Part shown: positions 35,261 to 43,652 of the stretch, in pieces
Position numbering within the stretch: the stretch's first letter is position 1
How the letters are laid out: every line of letters starts with the position of its first letter
Assembly: GCA_965226855.1 (NCBI GenBank)
Contig: CBDDEE010000024.1
Span: 124,001-188,000, forward strand
DNA length: 64,000 nucleotides
Direction of reading: 5' to 3'
Source: JAUXJB01 sp965226855
GTDB taxonomy: Bacteria > Myxococcota_A > UBA9160 > SZUA-336
Position numbers and translations under genes: made by a program
Notes under the pieces: model-generated
Seen by the model: only the letters and a program-made list of their open reading frames with translations
Databases searched by the model: none
Told to the model about the DNA's origin: nothing

Positions 35261-36228
35261 TGTCGGTCAAGAACACGGGCCAGGCGCTATCGGAAGCTCA
35301 CGTGCAGGAGATGGACCGCGATCCCGACGTGTTTCTCGCCGGCATCGACGTGCACGTCGGGATCTTCGGCGCGTCTCGCGGATTGATGGAGAAGTTCGGA
35401 CCGGAACGCGTAATCCCCACTCCCATCTCGGAGACCGGGATTGCTGGCTTGGCGGTGGGAGCCGCGGCAGCCGGTCTGCGTCCCATCATCGAGATCATGT
35501 TCATCGATTTTATGGGCGTGTGCGGCGACCAGATCCTGAACCAGATGGCCAAGATGAAGTACATGTTCGGCGGCAAGGCGAAGCTGCCGATCGTTGTGCG
35601 CACCGCGGCCGGGGCAGGACTCAGCATGGCCGCGCAGCACAGCCAGAGCCTCGAGGCGTGGTTCTGTCACATACCCGGGCTCAAGGTGGTGATGCCCTCC
35701 GGACCGTACGATGCTAAGGGCCTGCTGATCGCCTCCATCCGCGAGGACAACCCCGTCATCTTCATCGAGAACAAGCGGATTGGGAGGCTGCGCGCAGAGG
35801 TGCCGGACGAGCCCTACGCGATCCCGCTCGGCGTCGCTGACGTCAAGCGTGAGGGCACCGATGTGACCGTCGTCGCCACGGGCTGGATGGTGAAGGACGC
35901 TCTCGATGCCGCTGAAGAGCTGTCCGAACGCGGCATCAGCGTCGAGATCATCGACCCGCGGACGCTCTCGCCCCTCGACATGGATACGATCGTGGAGTCC
36001 GTGCAGAAGACGAGTCGCGCAGTGATCGTGCAGGAAGCGGTGAACTTCTGCGGTCTGGGTGCGGAGATCGCGGCCTCGATCCAGGAGCGGGCCTTCGACT
36101 ACCTGGACGCGCCGGTCAAGCGCGTGGGGGCTCCGTTCAGTCCCGTTCCGTTCAGCCCGATCCTGGAGCAAGCCTGGCTGCCGGGCAAAGCGGAGGTCGT
36201 CGCGGCCGTCGAAGAGATCGTGGCGTAG
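35260..36228 (+). CDS. acoB: TPP-dependent dehydrogenase E1 beta subunit (acetoin dehydrogenase type)
   Basis: A 322-residue transketolase-like beta subunit. It has TPISETGIAGLAVGAAAAGLRP near residue 46, FIDFMGVCGDQILNQMAKMKYMFGG, then AAGAGLSMAAQHSQSLEAWFCHIPGLKVVMPS. The C-terminal transketolase domain contains EIIDPRTLSPLDMDTI. It forms the E1 heterotetramer with the preceding alpha subunit and is translationally coupled to it. Confidence 0.9.
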   Translation: MSVKNTGQALSEAHVQEMDRDPDVFLAGIDVHVGIFGASRGLMEKFGPERVIPTPISETGIAGLAVGAAAAGLRPIIEIMFIDFMGVCGDQILNQMAKMKYMFGGKAKLPIVVRTAAGAGLSMAAQHSQSLEAWFCHIPGLKVVMPSGPYDAKGLLIASIREDNPVIFIENKRIGRLRAEVPDEPYAIPLGVADVKREGTDVTVVATGWMVKDALDAAEELSERGISVEIIDPRTLSPLDMDTIVESVQKTSRAVIVQEAVNFCGLGAEIAASIQERAFDYLDAPVKRVGAPFSPVPFSPILEQAWLPGKAEVVAAVEEIVA

Positions 36229-36250
36229 CGCAGCTCGTCCGAGGGACTGG

Positions 36251-37240
36251 ATGGAGTCAGCGACGGTGGCCCAGGCGGGGATCATCGCGAATCCCGCCTC
36301 TGGCAAGGACATCCGTCGCCTGGTCGCGCACGCGTCCGTCTTCGATACCGCAGAGAAGATCAGCATCGTGCGGCGCGTGGTCCTGGCCCTCGAGGCGGCG
36401 GGCGTGACACGCATCCTGTACATGGCCGACCCGTCGCGGATCGTCCCGCGCGCGCTCGAGGGGCTCGACCTTAAGGCCGAGATCCTGCCGGTGGGCGCGC
36501 CGCTGCGGGCCAGCGCGGAGGACACTACCGCGGCCGCGGCAGGCATGGCGGCGGCCGGCGCGCGGGTCATCGTCAGCCTGGGTGGCGACGGCACGAATCG
36601 AGTGCTCGCCAAGGGTACGAGCGACGTGCCCCTGGTCCCGATCTCTACGGGCACCAACAACGTGTTTCCGGTGATGGTGGAGGCCACCGTTGCGGGACTC
36701 GCGGCAGGAGCGATCGCGTCGGGCAGCGTCGACGCCAGCGAGGTCAGTCGCCGCTGCAAGTGGATCGAGATCCTGCTCGACGGCGGGCACCGGGACGTCG
36801 CGCTGATCGACGCGGTGGTGATGGAGGGTCGCTTTGTCGGCGCACGCGCCATCTGGAAGCTGGAGGGCGTCCGCGAGGTCGTGCTGACACGGGCGCAGCC
36901 AGACGCGATCGGCATGTCCGCCGTCGGCGGCATGGTCACCTCGGTGACGCCTGAGGACGACTGCGGGCTCCACCTCTTGATCGGGGAGGGCAAGCGCGTC
37001 GTCGCGGCTGCCATCGCCCCTGGGCTGGTTCGCCGGGTCCCGCTCGCGAGCGTCCGTCGCTTGCGGTTTGGTGATAGCATTCAGGTCGGCGGTCCGGCGC
37101 TCCTGGCGCTGGACGGGGAGCGCGAACTCAGTCTGAAACGAGACGAGCGCGCGACGCTGGTCGTCTCACGGTCGGGGCCTCCGGTCGTCGACATTGCGCG
37201 CTGCCTGGCCGCCGCACGCGATCGCGGATTCCTCCGCTAG
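36251..37240 (+). CDS. acoX: ATP-NAD kinase-like protein AcoX
   Basis: A protein of 329 residues with ANPASGKDIRRL at the N-terminus and SLGGDGTNR near residue 113, the NAD-kinase/diacylglycerol-kinase GGDGT nucleotide motif. Such proteins are a hallmark of acetoin-catabolism (aco) clusters, where their precise role is unsettled. The ATG at 36251 puts the conserved NP-S-G-KD motif at about residue 13; a longer frame from 36059 overlaps acoB and is not credible. The gene lies between E1 beta and E2, an order seen in aco clusters. Confidence 0.85.
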   Translation: MESATVAQAGIIANPASGKDIRRLVAHASVFDTAEKISIVRRVVLALEAAGVTRILYMADPSRIVPRALEGLDLKAEILPVGAPLRASAEDTTAAAAGMAAAGARVIVSLGGDGTNRVLAKGTSDVPLVPISTGTNNVFPVMVEATVAGLAAGAIASGSVDASEVSRRCKWIEILLDGGHRDVALIDAVVMEGRFVGARAIWKLEGVREVVLTRAQPDAIGMSAVGGMVTSVTPEDDCGLHLLIGEGKRVVAAAIAPGLVRRVPLASVRRLRFGDSIQVGGPALLALDGERELSLKRDERATLVVSRSGPPVVDIARCLAAARDRGFLR

Positions 37241-37266
37241 AAGGTTCGGAGCAAAGGGAGACACGC

Positions 37267-38496
37267 ATGGCGGAGCGAGTCGTGCTGCCCAAGATGGGAG
37301 CCACCATGACCGAGGGCACCATCACGGAGTGGTTCGTCCAGGACGGGGACACCGTGGCAGCGGACCAGCCGCTCTACTCCTTCGAGACGGACAAGATCGA
37401 CACCGAGGTGAGCTCAGAGACCGCGGGCACGATCCGCGTCATCCAGCCCGTCGACGCTACCGTACCGGCCGGGGCCTTGGTCGCGTACGTGCTGGCCGAG
37501 GGCGAGGAGCTGCCGGCCGAGCTCCCCACCCCGAGCGTGGCCTACACCCAATCCCCGAGCGCACCCGCTGAACCTGGGGACGGTCCTCGATCTGAACTTG
37601 CGTCTCCCCGCCCAAGGCCCGGCGGGCGCGTCAGGGCCTCTCCCACCGCGAAGCGTCTGGCCGAGGACCACGGGCTCGATCTCGCCCGGCTCCCGGGGAC
37701 GGGGCCGGGCGGCCGCATCGTGCGGAGCGATGTCGAGGCGGCCCTCGCCGCACGCGAGACCGGTGCGGCGCAGCCCCCTGGCCTGGAGCCGCTGTCGGGC
37801 GAGCTCGCCTACCGGGGCATCCGTCGCACCGTAGGGGAGCGCATGCTGCAATCGGTACAGAGCATGGCCGCGCTCACGCTGGCCATGGAAGTCGACATGA
37901 CCGACGCGGTCAAGCTGCGCGGAGATCTCGTCGCTGCCTGGAAAGCAGACGACCTTCGAGTCAGCTACACAGACATGCTCATCAAGGCGGCGGCGTTAGG
38001 GCTGCGCGAGCACCCCCGGCTCAATTCCCGGCTCGAGGACGGCAACATCCGCGTGCAGCCGCAGGTACATGTCGGCTTCGCGGTGGCACTGGAGGAAGGG
38101 CTCATCGTGCCGGTGATCTTCGACGCCGATGCGAAACCGCTCAAGGACGTCGCGCGTGAAACAGCAGAGCTCGCGGGCAAGGCACGCACGGGAAATCTCA
38201 CTCCAGACGAGTTGACCCGCGGGACCTTCACTGTCACGTCGCTCGGGATGTACGACATCGACGTGTTCACCCCGATCATCAACCCGCCGCAGGCGGCCAT
38301 TCTCGGCGTCGGTCGTCTCGTGGACCGGCCCGCCTTCGTGGGAGACTCGGGGACAGAGGTCGAGCGGCGCTCGTTCCTGACGCTCAGTCTGACCTTCGAT
38401 CACCGTCTGCTGGACGGCGCACCGGGAGCGCAGTACCTGCAGACCGTGCGACGCAACCTGGAGCAGCCGTACCGCCTGCTCTTGGCCCTGGCCTAA
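37267..38496 (+). CDS. acoC: Dihydrolipoamide acyltransferase (E2)
   Basis: The E2 core of the 2-oxo-acid/acetoin dehydrogenase. It has 409 residues: an N-terminal lipoyl domain with the lipoylated lysine K43 in ETDKIDTEV, an Ala/Pro-rich linker (about 90-115), a peripheral subunit-binding domain (SPTAKRLAEDHGLDLARLPGT near residue 125), and the catalytic acyltransferase domain ending with DHRLLDGAPGA (H-x3-DG). No E3 (dihydrolipoamide dehydrogenase) gene follows; it must be elsewhere in the genome. Confidence 0.92.
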   Translation: MAERVVLPKMGATMTEGTITEWFVQDGDTVAADQPLYSFETDKIDTEVSSETAGTIRVIQPVDATVPAGALVAYVLAEGEELPAELPTPSVAYTQSPSAPAEPGDGPRSELASPRPRPGGRVRASPTAKRLAEDHGLDLARLPGTGPGGRIVRSDVEAALAARETGAAQPPGLEPLSGELAYRGIRRTVGERMLQSVQSMAALTLAMEVDMTDAVKLRGDLVAAWKADDLRVSYTDMLIKAAALGLREHPRLNSRLEDGNIRVQPQVHVGFAVALEEGLIVPVIFDADAKPLKDVARETAELAGKARTGNLTPDELTRGTFTVTSLGMYDIDVFTPIINPPQAAILGVGRLVDRPAFVGDSGTEVERRSFLTLSLTFDHRLLDGAPGAQYLQTVRRNLEQPYRLLLALA

Positions 38497-38547
38497 CCCC
38501 ATCGCTAGCGGAATCGAGCTCAACACGCTCTAGACGTGGTGTTCTGC

Positions 38548-39729
38548 TCAGTGGAGCGTGCCGTCTTCTTCTCTCGCGCGGACTTCTGGCTCGCTCATGC
38601 CGAGCCAGTCGCCAAGCACCTCTGCGTTGTCCTCGCCCACGGCGCGCGGGCGCTCGTAGATGTCCGCTGGTGTCTTCTGGAAGTAGAGAGGCAGCCGGTC
38701 GGCGTGGGTCGTGCCGAACTCGGGATGGGGATCGTCGAGCTCGCGCAAGAAGCCCGACAGGCGCAGCTGCGGATCGCGCTCCGCGAGGTCGGCTCCGCTC
38801 TGGACGACACCCGCCGGCACACCCGCGGCCTGGCAGAGCTCTTCCACCCGCTCCGCGCTCTGGGTCCGGGTCCAGGCCGACACCTGGGCATCGAGGGTCG
38901 CGAGGTTCTCGAGGCGACCTGCGACGCTGTCAAAGCGCGCGTCGTGCGCCCAGTCCGGATCCCCCATGGCTCTCCGCAAGGCGCGCCACTGCTCTTCGCT
39001 CATCACCGCGATGGCCACCCAGCGATCCTGGCCCGCGCAGGGGTAGCAGTCGTGCGGCGCGGCGTTGTCGTAGGGCAGGCGATTGCCGCAGGGCTGGGCG
39101 GCCCGGCCGTTTGCAGAGAGGTCGAGCAGCGCTGGTCCCGACACGCTGACCCCCACCTCGAACTGCGACAGGTCGATGCTCTGTCCGCGGCCGCTCGAGC
39201 GCCGCGCCTCGAGGGCGGCGAGTAGCACCACCGCACCGTGCAGCCCCGACACGTGATCGTTATATGAGAAACCGATGCCGATGTCTTCGCGGCCAGGTAC
39301 GCCCGTGAGATAGGTGAGTCCGGAAAGTGCGTGAATCGTCGGCGCGAAGGTCACGAACTTGGACCACGGTCCGCCTTCGCCCATGCCCGACATGGAGAGG
39401 TAGATCACACCGGGGTTGGTCTCTACGACCGTGTCGTAGCCGACGCCCCAGCGATCCAGGACTCCCACGGAGAAGTTGTCGATAACCACGTCGGCCTTGT
39501 CGCAAAGCGCGCGGCAGATCTCGACGGCGCGGGCCTGCGTCATGTCGAGGGACAGCGCGCGCTTGTTCCGATTCCACATGATGTAGTAGGGGCTGTTGCC
39601 GGTATCGCGAGTGGCCGAGTTCACCTTGACCACGTCGGCTCCCAGATCTCCCAGGATGCGCGTTGCGAACGGCCCGGCGAGGACGTGGGTGAAGTCGAGG
39701 ACGCGAAGGCCTTCGAGTGGGCGCGTCAT
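38548..39729 (-). CDS. Class III (CaiB/BaiF) CoA transferase, catalytic subunit
   Basis: A 393-residue CoA transferase. It has the N-terminal LRVLDFTHVLAGPFATRILGDLGADVVKV nucleotide-binding fold. The conserved catalytic aspartate is D158 in YNDHVSGLHGA; the family forms an acyl-aspartate intermediate. The ATG overlaps the upstream CoA transferase stop (ATGA), so both are made from one mRNA. A longer frame to 40281 is out of frame with the upstream gene and rejected. It would transfer CoA between carboxylic acids to activate a pathway substrate. Confidence 0.88.
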   Translation of the reverse strand: MTRPLEGLRVLDFTHVLAGPFATRILGDLGADVVKVNSATRDTGNSPYYIMWNRNKRALSLDMTQARAVEICRALCDKADVVIDNFSVGVLDRWGVGYDTVVETNPGVIYLSMSGMGEGGPWSKFVTFAPTIHALSGLTYLTGVPGREDIGIGFSYNDHVSGLHGAVVLLAALEARRSSGRGQSIDLSQFEVGVSVSGPALLDLSANGRAAQPCGNRLPYDNAAPHDCYPCAGQDRWVAIAVMSEEQWRALRRAMGDPDWAHDARFDSVAGRLENLATLDAQVSAWTRTQSAERVEELCQAAGVPAGVVQSGADLAERDPQLRLSGFLRELDDPHPEFGTTHADRLPLYFQKTPADIYERPRAVGEDNAEVLGDWLGMSEPEVRAREEDGTLH

Positions 39730-40913
39730 TCGTCGTCCCAGCCGATCTCGGAGAGCACCGTGGCGGTGTCGCTCCCGGGCTCCGTCTGCGGGCGCGGCTC
39801 GCGCCAGGGTGTCTCGCTCAGACGATAAGGTGCGCCTGGCCCCCTGACGCTGTTGCCTCCCAGCCGGTACTCGGTCCACCAGTCTCGAGCTTCGAGCTGC
39901 GGGTTCGTTGCGATCCTGTCGAGCGGTAAGACCCAGCCGTATGGCGAGTGCCGCTCCTGCGCCGCAAAGAAGAACTCCTCGACCTGCTTCGTGGCGACCC
40001 ACTCGCGCATCGCGTTCAGCAGCGCCTCCAGCAGCTGGAACACCTGCTCGGGCTGCTGCCACTTCGGGTCGAGCAGGTCCTGCTGAGCTCCCTCCTCGGC
40101 CAACCAGGCGAGCTGCGCCTCTGGCTTGGGAGTCGGCGTCACCATGATCGAGCCGCCCTTCGCGGGCACGACCTGGAACGCGTTCGTCCAGTGCAGCGAT
40201 CCCCGTCGCTGGAGAACCGGGCCCTCCGCCATCGGCAAGTGCTCGTGGTACCAGAGCCACATGAAGACCTGCTCGAGGCACGATGCGATCGCCTCATGGA
40301 CTCGCACCTCGACGACTTGGCCCTCGCCAGTCTCGCGCGCGTGGCGCAGAGCGCTCAGTGCGGCGATGGCCGTGTAGCTGCCGGAGACGACGAAGTTGAG
40401 CTCGCCGTATCCCTTGAGCGGCGGCGTATCCACGTCACCAGTCGTCGCGCAGAACCCACCGAGGGCCCCGGCCACCAGATCGGGCGCAAGATAGTCCTTC
40501 CAGGGACCCTCCGGCCCGAAGGACGAGACCTCCACGATCACCAGCGCAGGCTTCTCCCCCAGCAATGAGTCCGGCTCGAGGCCCCCCTCGAGCAGCCCAC
40601 CGCTGTCCACGATCACGTCGGCCCACTGCGTCAGCTTTCGGAGCTGACGCCGACCCGTGTTCGTTGCAAGGTCGAGCGTGGCGAATCTGCGGTTCGACCC
40701 GAAAAAGGCGTACCAGAGCGAGTGACGCTCCCCTCCAGCGCCAGCATGGAATGGACCTCGCTTCCGAAGCGGATCCCCGCCCGGAGGCTCTACCCGAACG
40801 ACGTCGGCACCGAGATCGGCAAGCAGCTTGACGCCGTAGATCCCGCGCTCGTCTACAAGATCGAGGACCCGCACAGCCCCGAGGGCCGCACGCGACTCAG
40901 TGCGGTCGCTCAT
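39726..40913 (-). CDS. Class III CoA transferase, non-catalytic partner
   Basis: A 395-residue CaiB/BaiF-family protein: VRVLDLVDERGIYGVKLLADLG at the N-terminus, VSSFGPEGPWKDYLAPDLV near residue 129, GEGQVVEVRVHEA. At the position aligned with the catalytic Asp of its partner it has Phe174 (ELNFVVSG). This suggests a heteromeric transferase in which only the second subunit is catalytic, as in benzylsuccinate CoA transferase BbsEF. A GTG at 40949 is an alternative start; the ATG is chosen because MSDRTESR is a more typical N-terminus. Confidence 0.85.
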   Translation of the reverse strand: MSDRTESRAALGAVRVLDLVDERGIYGVKLLADLGADVVRVEPPGGDPLRKRGPFHAGAGGERHSLWYAFFGSNRRFATLDLATNTGRRQLRKLTQWADVIVDSGGLLEGGLEPDSLLGEKPALVIVEVSSFGPEGPWKDYLAPDLVAGALGGFCATTGDVDTPPLKGYGELNFVVSGSYTAIAALSALRHARETGEGQVVEVRVHEAIASCLEQVFMWLWYHEHLPMAEGPVLQRRGSLHWTNAFQVVPAKGGSIMVTPTPKPEAQLAWLAEEGAQQDLLDPKWQQPEQVFQLLEALLNAMREWVATKQVEEFFFAAQERHSPYGWVLPLDRIATNPQLEARDWWTEYRLGGNSVRGPGAPYRLSETPWREPRPQTEPGSDTATVLSEIGWDDE

Positions 40914-40953
40914 GGGGACGTGATTGAGGGGGCCAGGGGTTTCAAACACAGCA

Positions 40954-41004
40954 CCGTTGTAAACCTTTGGGTGTTTACCATGCAGAGGGGACCGCTTACA
41001 ACGG
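40954..41004. promoter_or_regulatory. Palindromic control region between CoA transferase and DoxX-like genes
   Basis: CCGTTGTAA (40954-40962) and TTACAACGG (40996-41004) form a perfect 9-bp inverted repeat with centres 42 bp apart. Nested inside are GTAAAC (40959-40964) and GTTTAC (40973-40978), another inverted pair. A TATACT -10-like element follows at 41014-41019 toward the DoxX-like gene. The arrangement is typical of a regulator-binding divergent promoter; the regulator is not in the window. Confidence 0.5.
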
Positions 41005-41029
41005 CGACCCGGGTATACTCACAAGTCCG

Positions 41030-41416
41030 ATGAGCCGAACCAAACGCATCCTGCTCTGGGTAATGGCCGCCGCCTACGTGCTCGGCGGTTTCAACCACCT
41101 CCTCAACCCCTCCTTCTACGTGGCAATCATGCCCCCGGGGCTGCCGAATCCCGAGTGGCTCAACCTGCTGGCGGGGCTGGCGGAGATCGTGCTCGGCGTG
41201 TTCGTGCTGGAGCCACGCGTGCGGGTGTTCGCGGCCTGGGGGATCATCGCGCTGCTGATCGCGATCTTCCCGGCGAACGTCTACGTCGCGCAGGTGAACC
41301 TGGGACCAGAGGGTCCCGGGAGCGGCGGCGGGCTCGGCAACTGGGTGCGGCTGCCGTTCCAGGCGCTCCTCGTTCTTTGGGCCTACTGGTACACGCGCCG
41401 CGACGCCGAGTCCTGA
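41030..41416 (+). CDS. DoxX-like small membrane protein
   Basis: A 128-residue protein with four hydrophobic segments (ILLWVMAAAYVLGGFNHLL, the LAGLAEIVLGVFVL region, FAAWGIIALLIAIFP, LPFQALLVLWAYW), the usual DoxX-like layout. DoxX-family proteins are small respiratory or redox-associated membrane proteins; the precise role here is unknown. The frame extends upstream to 40967, but the ATG at 41030 begins a basic leader (MSRTKR) typical of an inner-membrane protein. It diverges from the CoA transferase genes across the palindromic region. Confidence 0.7.
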   Translation: MSRTKRILLWVMAAAYVLGGFNHLLNPSFYVAIMPPGLPNPEWLNLLAGLAEIVLGVFVLEPRVRVFAAWGIIALLIAIFPANVYVAQVNLGPEGPGSGGGLGNWVRLPFQALLVLWAYWYTRRDAES

Positions 41417-41432
41417 CCCGACCCTCGTCTTC

Positions 41433-41725
41433 TCATCCCTGCCGCTCGTCCGGTGTCGTGACGGCTGTGTCCTCTGTGGGGATCACATCGGCCGCGTTGG
41501 CGTAGCCACCGACGGGCAGGTCCGTCAGACCGCGCAGCGTCCCCATCACCCCGGTGACGAGGTTCGCACCGCAGCAGTTAACTAGATAGGCGTGGGCGCC
41601 CAGCTGCTCAACGCGGCGTAGGCCTCGGGCACGGTCTCGCCACTGGGCAGGCGGCCGGGACGGCTTCGTTGCAGCGTCCAGCTCACCCAGAACTCGCGAT
41701 CGGTCTCGGCGGCGGCGGCCGCGGT
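41433..41725 (-). pseudogene. Remnant of a homocysteine S-methyltransferase
   Basis: Read on the minus strand, one frame encodes REFWVSWTLQ...GETVPEAYAAL and then a stop. A second frame, shifted once, encodes AHAYLVNCCGANLVTG and LTDLPVGGYANAADVIP. These match the order of motifs in betaine/homocysteine methyltransferase-domain proteins such as MmuM: a W-x-S-W strand, a G-E-T-(v/l)-x-x-A helix, and the zinc-site NCC segment. The N-terminal half and the final GGCCG zinc cysteines are absent. It is a decayed fragment, not a functional gene. The rest of 41417-41918 holds no other gene I can support. Confidence 0.65.
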
Positions 41726-41918
41726 TCCTCTACGCGCCGCAGCGTTGGCGGCGCGGCGTCAGACGCGCAGCGCGTGAACATCCCGGCCGCTCGGCTGAAG
41801 TTGCGTTGCGATGGATCTCATTGCTGATCGGAAATGGCTAAAGGTCGCGGACACCCTTCCGATGAGAGCCCAAGACCTCCCCACTAACGGTCGAAAACCT
41901 TCGAGATGGGGGTCTGAG

Positions 41919-43292
41919 ATGATTACGCAACGGACGCTTCGCAAGTACTGGGCGCTGGTTCTGGCGCTCCCGATCGCGACTGCGCTGCTCCTGGGCGGTG
42001 CACCCGCTGGAGCCACCGAGAAGGTGGACAGCACGCCTGATGTCGCGGCCAACGATTGGCACCAACTCATGCCCAACCTCGTTGTTGGCGGAAGCCTCCG
42101 CCTGCGCGCCGAGGAACAGGCCAACTTCCGGTTTGGCAGTGGTGCTCCGAGTGACGACGAGAGCTTCATGCTCCACCGCCTCCGGGTCAACATGAAGTGG
42201 ACGCCGACGGAGTCGCTCACCTTCTTCATTGAGGGTCAGGACGCCCAAATCTACAGCGAGAACGACATCAACGACGAGGCTATTCCGAACCTCTACGCGG
42301 ACCACTTCGATCTGTACCAGGGGTACGTGGAGTACAGGTCGTCGATGATGGACACGCCCTATATGGTGCGTGCGGGTCGCCAGCAGCTGAACCTCGGTTC
42401 GGACCGGTTGGCGTCCTCCCAGAACTGGGAGAACACTTCGCGCGTCTTCGACGCCATTCGCGTGAGCCTCGGGACGGAGGACGACTGGACTCTCGATATG
42501 TTCGCTAGTCGCGTCGTTCCTGTGCGGCCTGGGAATTTCAATGATTGGGAGTACACGGGCAACCGCTACGTGGACAGCAACTTCCACGGCGCTTACTACA
42601 CGAACTGGAAGCTCATTCCCGACACCAAGTGGGAAGGGTACGTCCTGGTGCGCCACAACAACGACGTGAACGACAAGGTGTGGACGCTCGGCTCGCGCGG
42701 CGTCTGGGCAAAGGGCCTGTGGGATGCGGACGTCGAGATCGCCTACCAGTGGGGTGACTTCGCCAATGTCGACCACGCCGCGTGGATGACCCACGTCGGC
42801 TTCGGCTACCACCCGGAGTGGATGGAGAACACGCGCTTCGGTCTCGCCTACAACTGGGCGACCGGTGACGACAACCTGCTCGATACCGACCACGAGACGT
42901 TCGACAACCTGTTCCCGTCGAACCACCGCTACTACGGTCAGATGGACTTCTTCTCGCTGCAGAACATGCGCAGCCTGGAGCTCTCCTTCGAGAAGGAGAT
43001 GCTCGAGAAAGGCATGCTCCAGGTCGCTTTCCACACGTTCTGGATCGACGAGCCGGATGACGACTTCATGTACAACTCGAACCTTGTACCCACGCGGCTC
43101 GCGGGCCCGCTCGGTGCCGACTCCAGTGCCGGGAACGAGCTCGATATCACCTTCCGCTATCCGTTCCTGGATGGCCGGGTGGTCGCCCTCGTGGGCTATG
43201 GGCACTACTTCGCAGGCGACTACATCGACGATACGGGTCTCACAGACGACGACGCCGATTACGCCTTCATCCAGGCCGACATCAAGTTCTAG
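41919..43292 (+). CDS. Outer-membrane beta-barrel porin (alginate-export-like)
   Basis: A 457-residue protein whose start at 41919 gives a clear signal peptide: basic MITQRTLRKYW, hydrophobic ALVLALPIATALLLGG, cleavage region APAGATEK. The mature part has alternating amphipathic strands rich in aromatic residues (GGSLRLRAEEQANFRF, PYMVRAGRQQLNLGSDRL, TRFGLAYNWATGDDN) and ends in a C-terminal Phe (ADIKF), the outer-membrane assembly signal. The GRQ-LN-GSDRL motif is typical of AlgE-like alginate-export porins. It probably admits an anionic or organic solute. An in-frame extension to 41811 lacks a signal peptide. Confidence 0.85.
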   Translation: MITQRTLRKYWALVLALPIATALLLGGAPAGATEKVDSTPDVAANDWHQLMPNLVVGGSLRLRAEEQANFRFGSGAPSDDESFMLHRLRVNMKWTPTESLTFFIEGQDAQIYSENDINDEAIPNLYADHFDLYQGYVEYRSSMMDTPYMVRAGRQQLNLGSDRLASSQNWENTSRVFDAIRVSLGTEDDWTLDMFASRVVPVRPGNFNDWEYTGNRYVDSNFHGAYYTNWKLIPDTKWEGYVLVRHNNDVNDKVWTLGSRGVWAKGLWDADVEIAYQWGDFANVDHAAWMTHVGFGYHPEWMENTRFGLAYNWATGDDNLLDTDHETFDNLFPSNHRYYGQMDFFSLQNMRSLELSFEKEMLEKGMLQVAFHTFWIDEPDDDFMYNSNLVPTRLAGPLGADSSAGNELDITFRYPFLDGRVVALVGYGHYFAGDYIDDTGLTDDDADYAFIQADIKF

Positions 43293-43313
43293 ACCGTCGA
43301 TAGCAGACAACCT

Positions 43314-43354
43314 AGAGGGCGCGATCCATAAACGGATCGCGCCCTCTCTCTTTT
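43314..43354 (+). terminator. Strong intrinsic terminator after the porin gene
   Basis: A 14-bp perfect stem (AGAGGGCGCGATCC at 43314-43327 with GGATCGCGCCCTCT at 43334-43347) around a 6-nt ATAAAC loop is followed by CTCTTTT. It ends the porin transcript 22 bp after the stop. Confidence 0.85.
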
Positions 43355-43422
43355 CCAGGCCCGCTGCCACCGGAACGCGTGCTCGGGCATAATCAGGCAC
43401 CTCAACCTAGAAGGGGGCCGCA

Positions 43423-43605
43423 ATGGATGCACTTGCCAAGCTACTGATCGCGCTGGCCAGCCTGGCCTTCCTGCTGGCCGTCGGGACCGCGCTGCTCGGA
43501 ATGCCGATCGTGGGGGTACTCCCTGAGGGCTTCTCGCGTGCCTCGACGAACCTTGCGCTGATCGCGATCGGGCTGCGGCTCTGCTTTAGAGAGCAGGGGA
43601 CCTGA
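43423..43605 (+). CDS. Small membrane protein, 60 residues
   Basis: Starts at ATG after AAGGGGGCCGCA. Two hydrophobic segments (LLIALASLAFLLAVGTALLG and an STNLALIAIGLRL region) suggest a two-span inner-membrane peptide. No family is recognised. A CATAAT -10-like sequence at 43388-43393 may serve it. The stop overlaps the possible CTG start of the following LOG-like gene, so the two may be coupled. Confidence 0.55.
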   Translation: MDALAKLLIALASLAFLLAVGTALLGMPIVGVLPEGFSRASTNLALIAIGLRLCFREQGT

Positions 43606-43652
43606 GTCCGGACGAGGCGAACGGAGCCCCGGAGCGCCTGCCGATCGTAGGG

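Noticed and set aside
36059..36250. Upstream extension of the acoX frame
   Set aside because: It overlaps the end of acoB in another frame; the ATG at 36251 matches the family N-terminus.
39730..40281. Upstream extension of the catalytic CoA transferase
   Set aside because: It lies in the wrong frame of the overlapping partner gene and has no family resemblance; the coupled ATG at 39729 is the natural start.
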